Assembly: GCF_017744445.1 (NCBI RefSeq)
Contig: NZ_JAGIBH010000010.1
Span: 186,001 to 250,000 of the forward strand
Source: Caulobacter sp.
Lineage (GTDB): Bacteria; Pseudomonadota; Alphaproteobacteria; Caulobacterales; Caulobacteraceae
Direction: 5' to 3'
Length of the DNA: 64,000 nt
Shown here: positions 45,662 through 53,019 of the stretch, one piece after another
Layout: each line of letters opens with the position of its first letter
How positions within the stretch are numbered: position 1 is the first letter of the stretch
Made by a program: the position numbers and the translations under genes
Notes under the pieces: generated by a model
Seen by the model: only the letters and a program-made list of their open reading frames with translations
Databases searched by the model: none
What the model was told of the DNA's origin: nothing

Positions 45662-46000
45662 TTACTTCTGCTTGGCCAGGTAGGCGATGATGTCGGCGCG
45701 ATCCTGCGGCTTGGTGAGCCGGAAGTACATCTTGGATCCGGGGACCAGGGCCTGCGGATTGGTCAGCCACTGGTCCAGCATGGCCGGGGTCCAGGTGAGG
45801 CCGGAGCCCTTCAGCGCCTTGGAATAGGCGTAGCCCGGCACGGCGCCGGCCGCTCGGCCGACCACGCCGCGATGCTTGGGGCCGACGTCGTTCTCGTCCA
45901 GCGAATGGCAGCCCATGCAGCCTTGGTAGAGCTGGCCACCATGGACGGAGTCACCGGCGGGGATGGCCACCGTGGCGGCCGCGAGCAGTGCGAGGATCAT
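45662..46000 (-). CDS. Small c-type cytochrome
   Basis: The 112-residue protein has a short signal peptide (MILALLAAATVAIPAG) and a single heme site CMGCH (Cys28, Cys31, His32). The likely distal ligand is Met91 in PGSKMYFRL. It is a class I cytochrome c (QCxxCHSLDENDVGPKHRGVVG pattern of cytochrome c-550/cycM-like proteins). It acts in periplasmic electron transfer. It starts 6 bp after the phosphoesterase stop and ends 11 bp before the ECF start. Confidence 0.92.
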   Translation of the reverse strand: MILALLAAATVAIPAGDSVHGGQLYQGCMGCHSLDENDVGPKHRGVVGRAAGAVPGYAYSKALKGSGLTWTPAMLDQWLTNPQALVPGSKMYFRLTKPQDRADIIAYLAKQK

Positions 46001-46006
46001 GCAGGG

Positions 46007-46948
46007 TTACGCCAGGCTGGTGTCGGTGATGGCGATCGGGGCGTCGACGGCCACGACCTCGAGCGAGGAGAAGCCGATGGCCCCGCGCAGCTGCTCGGGC
46101 GGCACGACAAGCGGGCCGGGACCGGCCCCGACGCCCGGCGCGGGCTGCGGATAGGCAGTCGAGCGGGCGGCGTGGAAGCGGACCTTGCCCTCCACCCGCG
46201 TCTGCAACTGGTGCACGTGACCGTTCAGCGAGGTCACCGAGCCGAACCGCGCCAGCAGGGCCAGTGCCTCGGCCGCGTCGACCGTGCCCCAGCCCCAGGC
46301 CGGTTGCAGGCTCCACAGCGGGAAGTGCGAGAGCGCCACGATCGGGGTCGAGGCGGGCAGGGGCGCAAGATCGGCCTTCAGCCAGTCCAGCTGGGCCCGG
46401 CCCAGCGTGCCCATGCCCATGTCGCCCAGCACCAGGGCGTTGTTCAGCGCCACGAAGTGCGTGCCGCCGATGTCGAAGCTGTACCAGCCGTCGCCCTTCG
46501 CGTCCTTGCCGAAGCGGGCCAGGAACGGGCGCGGGTCCGAGCCGTCGACGATGTCGTGCTCGCCGGGAATGGCGAAGACCGGTACGCCCAGCTCGCTGAA
46601 CACCTGCTGGGCCAGGTCGAACTGCTGCGGCGTGGCCAGGTGGGTGATGTCACCGGTGTGGACGACGAAATCGGGCTTGCGCGGCAGCATCTTGATGCGC
46701 CCGATCGTCTCGCGCAGCGTCGCGGTGGTGTCGGGATTGGCCGCCTTGCCGAAGCCCAGGTGCGTGTCGCTGATCTGGACAAAGCTCAGCGGCGCGGCGG
46801 GAGCGGTTGTAGCTCTGTCCAGGGTGGTCGACCGGGCGACGCCGCCACTCATGGCGAACAGCGCGCCGGTTCCCGCCCAGCCCAGGCACTGCAGGGTCTG
46901 GCGTCGATCCAGGCCTTCTTTGGCCAATCCATCAGGGGATCTGCTCAT
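46007..46948 (-). CDS. Tat-exported metallophosphoesterase
   Basis: This 313-residue calcineurin-like phosphoesterase has a twin-arginine style leader (LDRRQTLQCLGWAGTGALF) and the metal motifs in order: QISDTHLG, VVHTGDITH, IPGEHD, ALSHFP and LNGHVHQ (GNHD is replaced by GEHD here). It probably works in the periplasm with two metals. GGAGAG precedes the ATG. It is the first gene of the operon with cytochrome c, ECF sigma and anti-sigma. Confidence 0.87.
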   Translation of the reverse strand: MSRSPDGLAKEGLDRRQTLQCLGWAGTGALFAMSGGVARSTTLDRATTAPAAPLSFVQISDTHLGFGKAANPDTTATLRETIGRIKMLPRKPDFVVHTGDITHLATPQQFDLAQQVFSELGVPVFAIPGEHDIVDGSDPRPFLARFGKDAKGDGWYSFDIGGTHFVALNNALVLGDMGMGTLGRAQLDWLKADLAPLPASTPIVALSHFPLWSLQPAWGWGTVDAAEALALLARFGSVTSLNGHVHQLQTRVEGKVRFHAARSTAYPQPAPGVGAGPGPLVVPPEQLRGAIGFSSLEVVAVDAPIAITDTSLA

Positions 46949-47010
46949 CGGTCTCTCCGGTGTTGTGCAGGAGAGACCGGCGAGCGGCGGGGTTTATTCC
47001 CGGGCCTTTG

Positions 47011-48642
47011 CTATTTTTCGAACACCACCTTCCCATCCACCACCGTCAGCACCGGCTGAGCCGTCAGGATCGCCTTGGGCTCCACGGTCATCAGGTCCTT
47101 GTCGAAGGCCGTCACGTCGGCCTTCTTGCCGGCTTCCAGTGTGCCCAGCTCCTTCTCGCGGAAGACGGCGTAGGCGGGGGCCAGGGTCAGCATCTTCAGG
47201 GCCTGGGCGCGGGTGACGGCCTCTTCCAGATGCCAGTCCTCGTTGGCGAAGCCGGTCAGGCTGTGGCGATAGACGGCGGCGTAGAACTCGATGCGCGGGT
47301 CGCCGACCTCGACCGGGGCGTCGGAGCCGGCGGCCACGACGACCCCGGCCTTAAGGAAGTCGTTCCAGCGATAGCCCTCGTGCAGGCGCGCCTTGCCCAG
47401 GCGCGCGGGGGCGAAATAGAGGTCGCCGATGGCGTGGCTGGGCTGCATCGAGGCGATGACCCCCAGCTTGGCGAAGCGCGGCACGTCGGTGTCGGCCACG
47501 ATCTGCGAGTGCTCGATGCGCCAGCGGGCGGCGGTGTCGCCCCCGAGGCTCTGCTGGAACCAGTCCAGGGTCATGCGGTTGCCACGGTCGCCGATGGCGT
47601 GCATGGCCACCTGCGCCCCGACCGCCTTGGCCTGCTTCATCAAGGCAAGGCCCTTGTCCTGCGGGGTCAGCTGCAGGCCCAGGCTCTCGGCGTCGCTGTA
47701 GGGCTCGAGCAGGGCCGCGCCGCGCGAGCCCAGGGCGCCGTCCATATAGAGCTTGATCCCGCGCACCCGGATCAGCCCCGTGGCGTCGGTCTGCGGACCC
47801 TTGGCCAGCACCTCGGCCGCGCCGCTGGGGTCCATGTAATTGTCGACGCGGATCTGGAAGGCGCCCTTGGCGGCCTCGTCGCGGATCAGGGCCAGGTCGT
47901 CGGCCATGACGCTCATATTGTCCATGCCGGTCCAGCCGCGCGAGGCGTAGAGCGCGCCGGCCTTGCGGACGGCTTCTCGCTTCAGGGCTTCGGACGGTGG
48001 TGGGATGACGCCCTCGACCAAGCTCTGGGCGTGGTCGATCAGCATGCCGTCAGGAGAACCGTCGGCGCCTTTCAGGATCTGGCCGCCGGCCGGAGCGGCG
48101 GTGGCGGCGGTCACGCCGGCCTTGGCCAGGGCGGCGCTGGAGGCGACGCTGGCGTGGCCGTCCGAGCGCTCCAGCACCACGATGCGGCCCGGCGCGGCGG
48201 CGTCCAGGTCGGCCTTGGTCGGGAAGCGCTTCTCGGGCCAGTGGGTCTCGATCCAGCCTCGGCCGAAGATCGCGCCCTCGGGATGGGCGGCGGCATAGGC
48301 CTTCACGGTGGCGACCAGTTCGGCGACCGACTTGGTCTGGTCCAGGTTCAGGGTCAGCTCGCGCAGGCCGATGCCGACCAGGTGGGCGTGGGCGTCGACG
48401 AAGCCCGGATAGGCGGCCGCGCCCTTCAGGTCGATGTCGCGAACGTCCTTGGCGGCCTTGGTCTTCGCGGCGGCCAGGGCGCCGACGAACAGGATCTTGT
48501 CGTCGCGGATCAGCACCGCTTCGGCGGTCGGCGCGGCGTCGACCCCGGTGTGGATCGGGCCGCCATGGATCAGGATGTCGGCGGCATTCGCCGAGGTGAT
48601 CGAGGTGACGGCCAGCAGGGCGGCGAGAGCGAAACGGCGCAA
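47011..48642 (-). CDS. Secreted amidohydrolase, YtcJ-like
   Basis: The 543-residue metal-dependent hydrolase has the HxH metal motif (GFVDAHAHLVGIG), then SDGHASVASS, AMHAIGDRGNR, RIEHSQIV and the last ligand Asp in AGSDAPVEV, as in the amidohydrolase 3 / YtcJ group. I chose TTG 48642: GGAG lies 9 nt upstream and the product then opens with a good signal peptide (LRRFALAALLAVTSITSANA). The longer open frame would hide it. It is probably a periplasmic enzyme; the substrate is unknown. Confidence 0.86.
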   Translation of the reverse strand: MRRFALAALLAVTSITSANAADILIHGGPIHTGVDAAPTAEAVLIRDDKILFVGALAAAKTKAAKDVRDIDLKGAAAYPGFVDAHAHLVGIGLRELTLNLDQTKSVAELVATVKAYAAAHPEGAIFGRGWIETHWPEKRFPTKADLDAAAPGRIVVLERSDGHASVASSAALAKAGVTAATAAPAGGQILKGADGSPDGMLIDHAQSLVEGVIPPPSEALKREAVRKAGALYASRGWTGMDNMSVMADDLALIRDEAAKGAFQIRVDNYMDPSGAAEVLAKGPQTDATGLIRVRGIKLYMDGALGSRGAALLEPYSDAESLGLQLTPQDKGLALMKQAKAVGAQVAMHAIGDRGNRMTLDWFQQSLGGDTAARWRIEHSQIVADTDVPRFAKLGVIASMQPSHAIGDLYFAPARLGKARLHEGYRWNDFLKAGVVVAAGSDAPVEVGDPRIEFYAAVYRHSLTGFANEDWHLEEAVTRAQALKMLTLAPAYAVFREKELGTLEAGKKADVTAFDKDLMTVEPKAILTAQPVLTVVDGKVVFEK

Positions 48643-48724
48643 GGGATGCGTCTCCGGACAGCAAGTTCCGGAAATCGTAAAGGCGGCCCCTTCCGACACG
48701 CAACAGGCCTGCTATTTTTCTCGC

Positions 48725-49300
48725 ATGACCGCCCAGGGTTTCACCCTTTTCGACACGGTGATCGGGCGCTGCGGCCTCGCCTGGGGCGAACGCGGCCTGA
48801 TCGGCGTGCAGTTGCCGGACGCCACGCCGGGCGCGGCCTGGGCGCGGCTGCGGCGTCGATTCCCCGAGGCGGTCGAGGCCGAGCCCTCGCCGGAGATGGA
48901 TGCGATCATCGAGCGGATCCGCGACCTGCTGGCCGGCGGCCGCGACGACCTGTCGGACATCGCCCTCGACCTGGAGGGCCAGACGGTCTTCAACCTGCGG
49001 GTCTACGAGATCGCCCGGGCCATAACGCCGGGCGAGACCTCGACCTATGGCGAGGTGGCCAAGGCCATGGGCGAGCCGGGCGCGGCGCGGGCCGTCGGCA
49101 AGGCCCTGGGCGAGAACCCCTGGCCGATCGTGGTGCCCTGCCATCGGGTGCTGGGGTCTTCGGGAAACATGGGCGGCTTCTCGGCGCCGGGCGGGGCCGA
49201 GACCAAGGCCCGGCTGCTGACCATCGAGAAGGCCAAGACCAGCGCGGTTCCGACGCTGTTTGATCTGGAATTCTCGGTCGCGCCGCCGCGCGGGGCGTAG
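48725..49300 (+). CDS. Methylated-DNA--cysteine alkyltransferase (Ogt/MGMT family), copy 1
   Basis: The 191-residue protein has the alkyltransferase C-terminal domain (about 98-175): NLRVYEIARAITPGETSTYG, ARAVGKALGENPWPIVVPCH with acceptor Cys139, then RVLGSSGNMGGFSAPGG. It would transfer methyl groups from O6-methylguanine to itself. It is divergent from the amidohydrolase gene. A second family member is encoded at 62489-63010. The tail beyond the domain (SAVPTLFDLEFSVAPPRG) is an extra feature seen in some alphaproteobacterial members. Confidence 0.88.
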   Translation: MTAQGFTLFDTVIGRCGLAWGERGLIGVQLPDATPGAAWARLRRRFPEAVEAEPSPEMDAIIERIRDLLAGGRDDLSDIALDLEGQTVFNLRVYEIARAITPGETSTYGEVAKAMGEPGAARAVGKALGENPWPIVVPCHRVLGSSGNMGGFSAPGGAETKARLLTIEKAKTSAVPTLFDLEFSVAPPRGA

Positions 49301-49308
49301 AGAGAAAA

Positions 49309-49520
49309 CCCTCTCTCATGGAGAGAGGGAGGGGCCCATCGCGAAGCGATGGGAGGGTGAGAGGGTACGCTCTCGCCGAATGAAGCTCCGACGAGGCGGC
49401 GGGCTTGTCTCTGCCTTGAAGATTTAGCGGAACAGCTCGGGATTTTCCGGTGAGCGGTGAAACCTCTCACCCTCCCACCGCCTTAGGCGGCGGGCCCCTC
49501 CCTCTCTCTATGAGAGAGGG
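49309..49520. repeat. Inverted repeat pair, family B copy 2
   Basis: The left arm (49309-49361) and inverted right arm (49466-49520) match family B copy 1 at 41099-41464 but differ in the inner stem. Here the stems are CCCATCGC-GAA-GCGATGGG and CCCACCGCC-TTA-GGCGGCGGG, each still able to pair. The 104-bp interior shares its first and last about 20-25 bp with copy 1 (GGTACGCTCT; TTCCGGTGAGCGGTG) and has no ORF. The rest of the 387-bp gap, 49521-49687, is AT-richer and empty. Confidence 0.88.
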
Positions 49521-49687
49521 CGTTTTCGGATCATCCGCCCACGCCTCTTAACGCGCGGTAACGCTTCTCCGAACAGGGGCGAAACGAATCAGGACCGAAT
49601 CGGCGACGTTCTCCGATTCAGTGTTTGTTCCCTACAAGCTATTGTAGCTTAAAGCAGATTAACCACAAATCGGTTTCGGAAGAGCGG

Positions 49688-50173
49688 CTACCTCGCCGCC
49701 GTCTCCCCAGCCTTCTCTTCCGCCTTCTTCTGTTCCGGCGCGCACTCGGCCGAGAGGCGCTTGGCGGTCAGGCTGCCGGCCAGGGGCATGCCGCTGATGG
49801 TCTTGATGTGGATGTCCATCTTGAAGGCCTCGGGCGAATAGGTCCCGTCGGCGGTGACCGGCGAGACGCGATCCTTCTTGTCGGTCCAGGTGCCCTTCAG
49901 CTGGATCTTGCCGTCCTTGACCACATTGGTGGTGTAGTCGCAGCGATAACGCTTGGTGCAGATGCCGCGCGAGAACTGCTCGGCGTCGGCGGGTTTCAGG
50001 CACTTGGTCTCGTTGCTGACCGGGATCATGCCGATCTTGTAGTCGTACTCCCATTGCCCGGGGAGAATCGTAGAGCGGGCAGGCGCGCGCGCCGTCGTCT
50101 GGGCCAAGCTGAAGCCGGCGACGCCGACGGACAGGGTCGCGCCGGCAACAGCGACGAGGACGGTGGAACGCAT
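49688..50173 (-). CDS. DUF3617 family secreted protein
   Basis: The 161-residue protein starts with a signal peptide (MRSTVLVAVAGATLSVGVAG) and then shows the DUF3617 pattern: LPGQWEYDYKIGMIPVSNET, KCLKPADAEQF, and CTKRYRCDYTTNVVKDGKI with paired cysteines. ATG 50173 has AAGGAG 9 nt upstream and gives a normal leader; an ATG six codons earlier also has a nearby but close ribosome site. The C-terminus is charged (EQKKAEEKAGETAAR). Periplasmic; function unknown. Confidence 0.8.
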   Translation of the reverse strand: MRSTVLVAVAGATLSVGVAGFSLAQTTARAPARSTILPGQWEYDYKIGMIPVSNETKCLKPADAEQFSRGICTKRYRCDYTTNVVKDGKIQLKGTWTDKKDRVSPVTADGTYSPEAFKMDIHIKTISGMPLAGSLTAKRLSAECAPEQKKAEEKAGETAAR

Positions 50174-50416
50174 ACGACGGGTCTCCTTCATGCCGCTCCT
50201 ATATAGAGTGCGATATGAACCGTGCTTGAAGGCGGCGATAGGGCGTCGGGTTCCTTCGCGGTTGCGAGCCTCATGCCTTGACTCATAGGCAGCCCTTCGC
50301 CTATATCGCCCGCTCTCGCGCGGTCGGCCTGCCCAACCGTGTGTCCGAATTCATATCTTAGCGGGGTCAGGCTCTTCACCGAGCCAATCGGCTTCGCCCA
50401 AGCCAAGGTAACCACC

Positions 50417-50716
50417 ATGTCGCGCCGTTGCGAACTTACCGGTATCGGTCCGATGGTCGGCCACAATGTGAGCCACTCGAACATCAAGACCAAGCGCCGC
50501 TTCCTGCCGGCCCTGTCGCCCGCCACGCTCCAGTCGGAGTCGCTGGGCCAGAGCTTCAAGCTGCGCATCAGCAACGCGGCCCTGCGCACCCTGGACTTCA
50601 AGGGCGGCCTGGACGTGTTCCTGCTGGGCGCCAAGGACGAGCAGCTGTCGCCGCGCGCCCTGAAGATCAAGTCGCAGGTCAAGGCCAAGGCCAAGGCCGC
50701 CGCGCAAGCCGCCTAA
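50417..50716 (+). CDS. rpmB: 50S ribosomal protein L28
   Basis: The 99-residue protein is a standard L28: [20 protein letters not shown], then [21 protein letters not shown] Lys/Ala-rich C-terminal tail ([17 protein letters not shown]) is normal for alphaproteobacteria. AAGG precedes the ATG at 50417; the frame is open further upstream but those residues are not part of L28. It is followed by a strong terminator and is probably monocistronic. Confidence 0.96.
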   Translation: MSRRCELTGIGPMVGHNVSHSNIKTKRRFLPALSPATLQSESLGQSFKLRISNAALRTLDFKGGLDVFLLGAKDEQLSPRALKIKSQVKAKAKAAAQAA

Positions 50717-50745
50717 GGCTTACGGCCCTTCAAGGCTGATCGACG

Positions 50746-50777
50746 AAAGCCCGCCGGGGTCTCCCGGCGGGCTTTTC
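50746..50777 (+). terminator. Intrinsic terminator of rpmB
   Basis: A 14-bp stem with a 3-4-nt loop (AAAGCCCGCCGGG / CCCGGCGGGCTTT) about 30 bp after the rpmB stop, ending in TTTTCG. The A-run on the other side would let it also end transcription of the convergent HxlR gene. Confidence 0.88.
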
Positions 50778-50790
50778 GTCGTGAATGCTC

Positions 50791-51186
50791 CTAGTCGAGC
50801 GCCCGGCGCTCGGCATAACGAGCGCGCGCGGCGTCCATGCGGGCCGAATTGACGACCGCCCACTCGGCCATGGCCTTTACCGGCGTCAGAAACTCCCGAC
50901 CGAGGTCGGTGAGGGCGTATTCGACCTGAGGCGGCGTCGTGGGCGTCACGGTGCGCGAGACGAACCCATTCTCCTCCAGATCCCGCAACGTCGAGGCCAG
51001 CACCTTCTGGCTGATCTCGCCGACCTCGCGGCGTAGGGCGTTGAAGCGCCGAGGGCCAGGCCCCAGCGTGCGCACCACCAGCAGGGTCCACTTGTCGCTG
51101 ATCCGCGCCAGCAAGCGGCTGATGTGCTCGCAATGGGAGGGATCGCCCTGGCAGGCGGTATCCTCCAGGTTATCTAGTGCCGACAA
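50791..51186 (-). CDS. HxlR-family (DUF24) transcriptional regulator
   Basis: The 131-residue winged-helix protein has the HxlR pattern: ISRLLARISDKWTLLVVRTL, GPRRFNALRREVGEISQKVL, STLRDLEENGFVSRTV and VEYALTDLG. Two cysteines near the N-terminus (Cys12, Cys19, in ACQGDPSHCEH) occupy the place where YodB/QorR-type members sense quinones and electrophiles. The start is TTG 51186 with GGAGG 4 nt before it. It is divergent from a flavin reductase gene, the usual target of such sensors. Confidence 0.88.
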   Translation of the reverse strand: MSALDNLEDTACQGDPSHCEHISRLLARISDKWTLLVVRTLGPGPRRFNALRREVGEISQKVLASTLRDLEENGFVSRTVTPTTPPQVEYALTDLGREFLTPVKAMAEWAVVNSARMDAARARYAERRALD

Positions 51187-51226
51187 AGTGCCTCCTTACG
51201 CGGTGGCGGATAATTTTCGTAATCAG

Positions 51227-51241
51227 GTTTCTATCAGAAAC
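51227..51241. promoter_or_regulatory. Candidate HxlR operator
   Basis: A 15-bp inverted repeat GTTTC-TATCA-GAAAC sits 19 bp before the flavin reductase start in the 74-bp divergent gap. Its size and place fit a dimeric winged-helix regulator controlling both genes. Confidence 0.45.
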
Positions 51242-51260
51242 TTGAGTACCCGAGGTTATC

Positions 51261-51857
51261 ATGACTGCCAAACCGCGTATCGCCGTGATCGTCGGCTCGA
51301 CCCGTCCGACGCGCTTCGCCGACGCGCCGGCGCAATGGATGCTCAAGCAGGTCCAGGCGCGCGGCGACCTGGAAGCAGAGCTGGTCGATCTGCGCGACCA
51401 CCCGCTGCCGCTGTTCGACGAGATGGCCTCCAATCGCTGGATGCCCAGCCAGAGCCCGGAGGCGGTGCGTTGGCAGCAGACCCTGGCGCGCTTCGACGGC
51501 TTCGTCTTCGTGGTTGCCGAGTACAACCACTCGATCACTGGCGTGCTTAAGAACGCGCTGGACCAGGCCTACAAGGAGTGGGAGCGCAAGCCGTTCACGG
51601 CGATCGGCTATGGCGGCGTCGGGGCCGCGCGGGCCGTGGAACACCTGCGGGGCATCGGCATCGAGCTGCAGATGGTCTCGACCCGCAGCGCCGTGCACAT
51701 CGGCGGCGCCGACTTCATGGCCATCTATCCGCCGGTCGGCGGCACGCAGACCATCGCCGACATCGAGAGCCACCTGCTGCCGTCGGCGACCGCGGCCCTG
51801 GACGAGCTGGCATGGTGGGCCAAGGCGACCATGGCGGCCCGGGCGCTGGAAGCCTAA
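51261..51857 (+). CDS. NAD(P)H-dependent FMN reductase / quinone reductase family
   Basis: The 198-residue flavodoxin-fold protein has the FMN-binding start RIAVIVGSTRPTRFADAPAQ, then LVDLRDHPLPLFDEM, and the VVAEYNHSITGVLKNALDQA loop typical of NADPH-dependent FMN reductases (YhdA/azoreductase group). It would reduce flavin, quinones or azo compounds with NAD(P)H in the cytoplasm. It is divergent from the cysteine-bearing HxlR regulator, which points to a quinone or thiol-stress response. GAGG precedes the ATG. Confidence 0.88.
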   Translation: MTAKPRIAVIVGSTRPTRFADAPAQWMLKQVQARGDLEAELVDLRDHPLPLFDEMASNRWMPSQSPEAVRWQQTLARFDGFVFVVAEYNHSITGVLKNALDQAYKEWERKPFTAIGYGGVGAARAVEHLRGIGIELQMVSTRSAVHIGGADFMAIYPPVGGTQTIADIESHLLPSATAALDELAWWAKATMAARALEA

Positions 51858-51870
51858 TCCAGGCAAAGCA

Positions 51871-51904
51871 AAACCCGCCGCGACCTCTGCCGCGGCGGGT
51901 TTTG
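51871..51904. terminator. Bidirectional intrinsic terminator
   Basis: A 12-bp perfect stem (AAACCCGCCGCG / CGCGGCGGGTTT) with an 8-nt loop lies between the convergent flavin reductase and urcA genes. A-runs and T-runs on both sides let it work in both directions. Confidence 0.85.
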
Positions 51905-51928
51905 AACGCTTTGGTACTTAGTGGTCGC

Positions 51929-52228
51929 TTAGCGCGCGACGACGGCGCCCGACGACGGGTTGGCCGCGTTGTAGGCGGTCAGGGCCGGGTTGTTGATCTT
52001 CGACACGGCGTCGTTGACCGAGGCGCGAATGCAGGCCGGATACAGGTAGCCGGCGAGGGCTTCGCCGCGGATGTCTTGCCAGCACACGGTCGAGGCGGCC
52101 TTGACGATTTCGGCGCGGACTTCGGCGGCCGACTTGCCGGCCAGCTTGACGCGCATTTCGGCGGCCGAGGCCGGAGCGGCGGCGGCGAGAACGATGGCCG
52201 AAGCGGCCAGAACGATGGAGCGGATCAT
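51929..52228 (-). CDS. UrcA family protein, copy 1
   Basis: The 99-residue protein has a signal peptide (IRSIVLAASAIVLAAAAPAS ending in AA) and a short mature part with two conserved-looking cysteines (ASTVCWQDIRGEA and YPACIRASVNDAV), as in the UrcA family. Function unknown; it should be periplasmic. A paralogue lies 272 bp upstream on the same strand (52501-52812), and both are preceded by a shared leader sequence. Confidence 0.85.
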   Translation of the reverse strand: MIRSIVLAASAIVLAAAAPASAAEMRVKLAGKSAAEVRAEIVKAASTVCWQDIRGEALAGYLYPACIRASVNDAVSKINNPALTAYNAANPSSGAVVAR

Positions 52229-52235
52229 CTCGAAA

Positions 52236-52289
52236 GTTCCGAAAGAGGGTTGTGTTCAACCCCCTCCAGACGCGTTCCTCTGACGGCCC
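52236..52289 (-). promoter_or_regulatory. Shared urcA leader element, copy 1
   Basis: A 54-bp block just upstream of the urcA copy 1 start matches the block at 52821-52874 before copy 2, including the uninterrupted run GCGTTCCTCTGACGGCCC (plus-strand reading). On the minus strand it can fold around GAGGGGGTTG-AACA-CAACCCTC. The element probably belongs to the 5' untranslated RNA or promoter. Confidence 0.6.
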
Positions 52290-52436
52290 GTACCCGGTCT
52301 ATCGCCTGCTCAGCCCGTCGCGTTGCATATAGCAACGTTCTCTTGGGTTATCAACGATTATATTGCATTGCACTCTTAGCTTGAGCATATCGGTGTTTCG
52401 CGTACGAACAATCGGTTGCACGCCAGAAAACAGGCG

Positions 52437-52469
52437 CGAAAAAGCCCGCGAGACCGAGGTCTCGCGGGC
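52437..52469 (-). terminator. Intrinsic terminator of urcA copy 2
   Basis: A 12-bp perfect stem (GCCCGCGAGACC / GGTCTCGCGGGC, 2-nt centre) is followed on the minus strand by TTTTT. It lies 32 bp after the stop of the second urcA gene and insulates copy 1. Confidence 0.9.
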
Positions 52470-52500
52470 CTGTTCTTGGCTTCAGAGAGCGGTCCGCTAC

Positions 52501-52812
52501 TTAGCGGGCGGCGACTCGCATGAAGTACACGCTGCGGCCTTGGGCCTTGTCGTACGCGACCAGCTCGGGGCTCTTGGTGCGCGAGACGGCGTCGCGGGTG
52601 ATTTCGCGGACGCAGTAGGGGGCCAGGTCGGCGGCGTCGCGGTTGCCGGCCAGGTCTTCTTGGCACAGCTGCTTGGCGGCGGTGATGATGTCGGCGTGGA
52701 CTGCCGGAGTGGCGCGACCGGCGACCTTGATGGTGATTTCACCGGCGCTGGCCGAGGTGGCGGCGGCGGTCGACATCAGGGCGGCGATAGCGATAGCGAG
52801 CAGACGGATCAT
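52501..52812 (-). CDS. UrcA family protein, copy 2
   Basis: The 103-residue protein has a signal peptide (IRLLAIAIAALMSTAAATSA) and the same layout as the neighbouring copy: beta strand EITIKVAG, then KQLCQEDLAGN and APYCVREITRDAV with the two cysteines. ATG 52812 was chosen since the mature protein and signal peptide fit there; residues upstream in the open frame come from the conserved leader block. Function unknown. Confidence 0.85.
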   Translation of the reverse strand: MIRLLAIAIAALMSTAAATSASAGEITIKVAGRATPAVHADIITAAKQLCQEDLAGNRDAADLAPYCVREITRDAVSRTKSPELVAYDKAQGRSVYFMRVAAR

Positions 52813-52820
52813 TTTGATAG

Positions 52821-52874
52821 TCCCGGAAAGGAGGTTGGATTCAACCGCCTCCAGGTGCGTTCCTCTGACGGCCC
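52821..52874 (-). promoter_or_regulatory. Shared urcA leader element, copy 2
   Basis: This block is the partner of 52236-52289. The stem here is GGAGGCGGTTG-AAT-CCAACCTCC on the minus strand; arms differ from copy 1 at several positions, but pairing is kept. It ends 8 bp before the start codon. Confidence 0.6.
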
Positions 52875-53019
52875 AGGTTCTCGCCCTCTCGTCGTCCGTC
52901 ACTGACACCGGTATCTGGTACCGGTACCTATTGCAAGTGCGAAGTTCGATTTTTCGGAAAAAAGTTCAATAGTATCATATAGTTGGCAATGAAACTGTGT
53001 CGTGTGAAACGAAACAGCT

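Noticed and set aside
41099..49520. Insertion sequence bounded by family B arms
   Set aside because: The interval between the two repeat pairs carries ordinary genes and no transposase; each pair is a separate small element.
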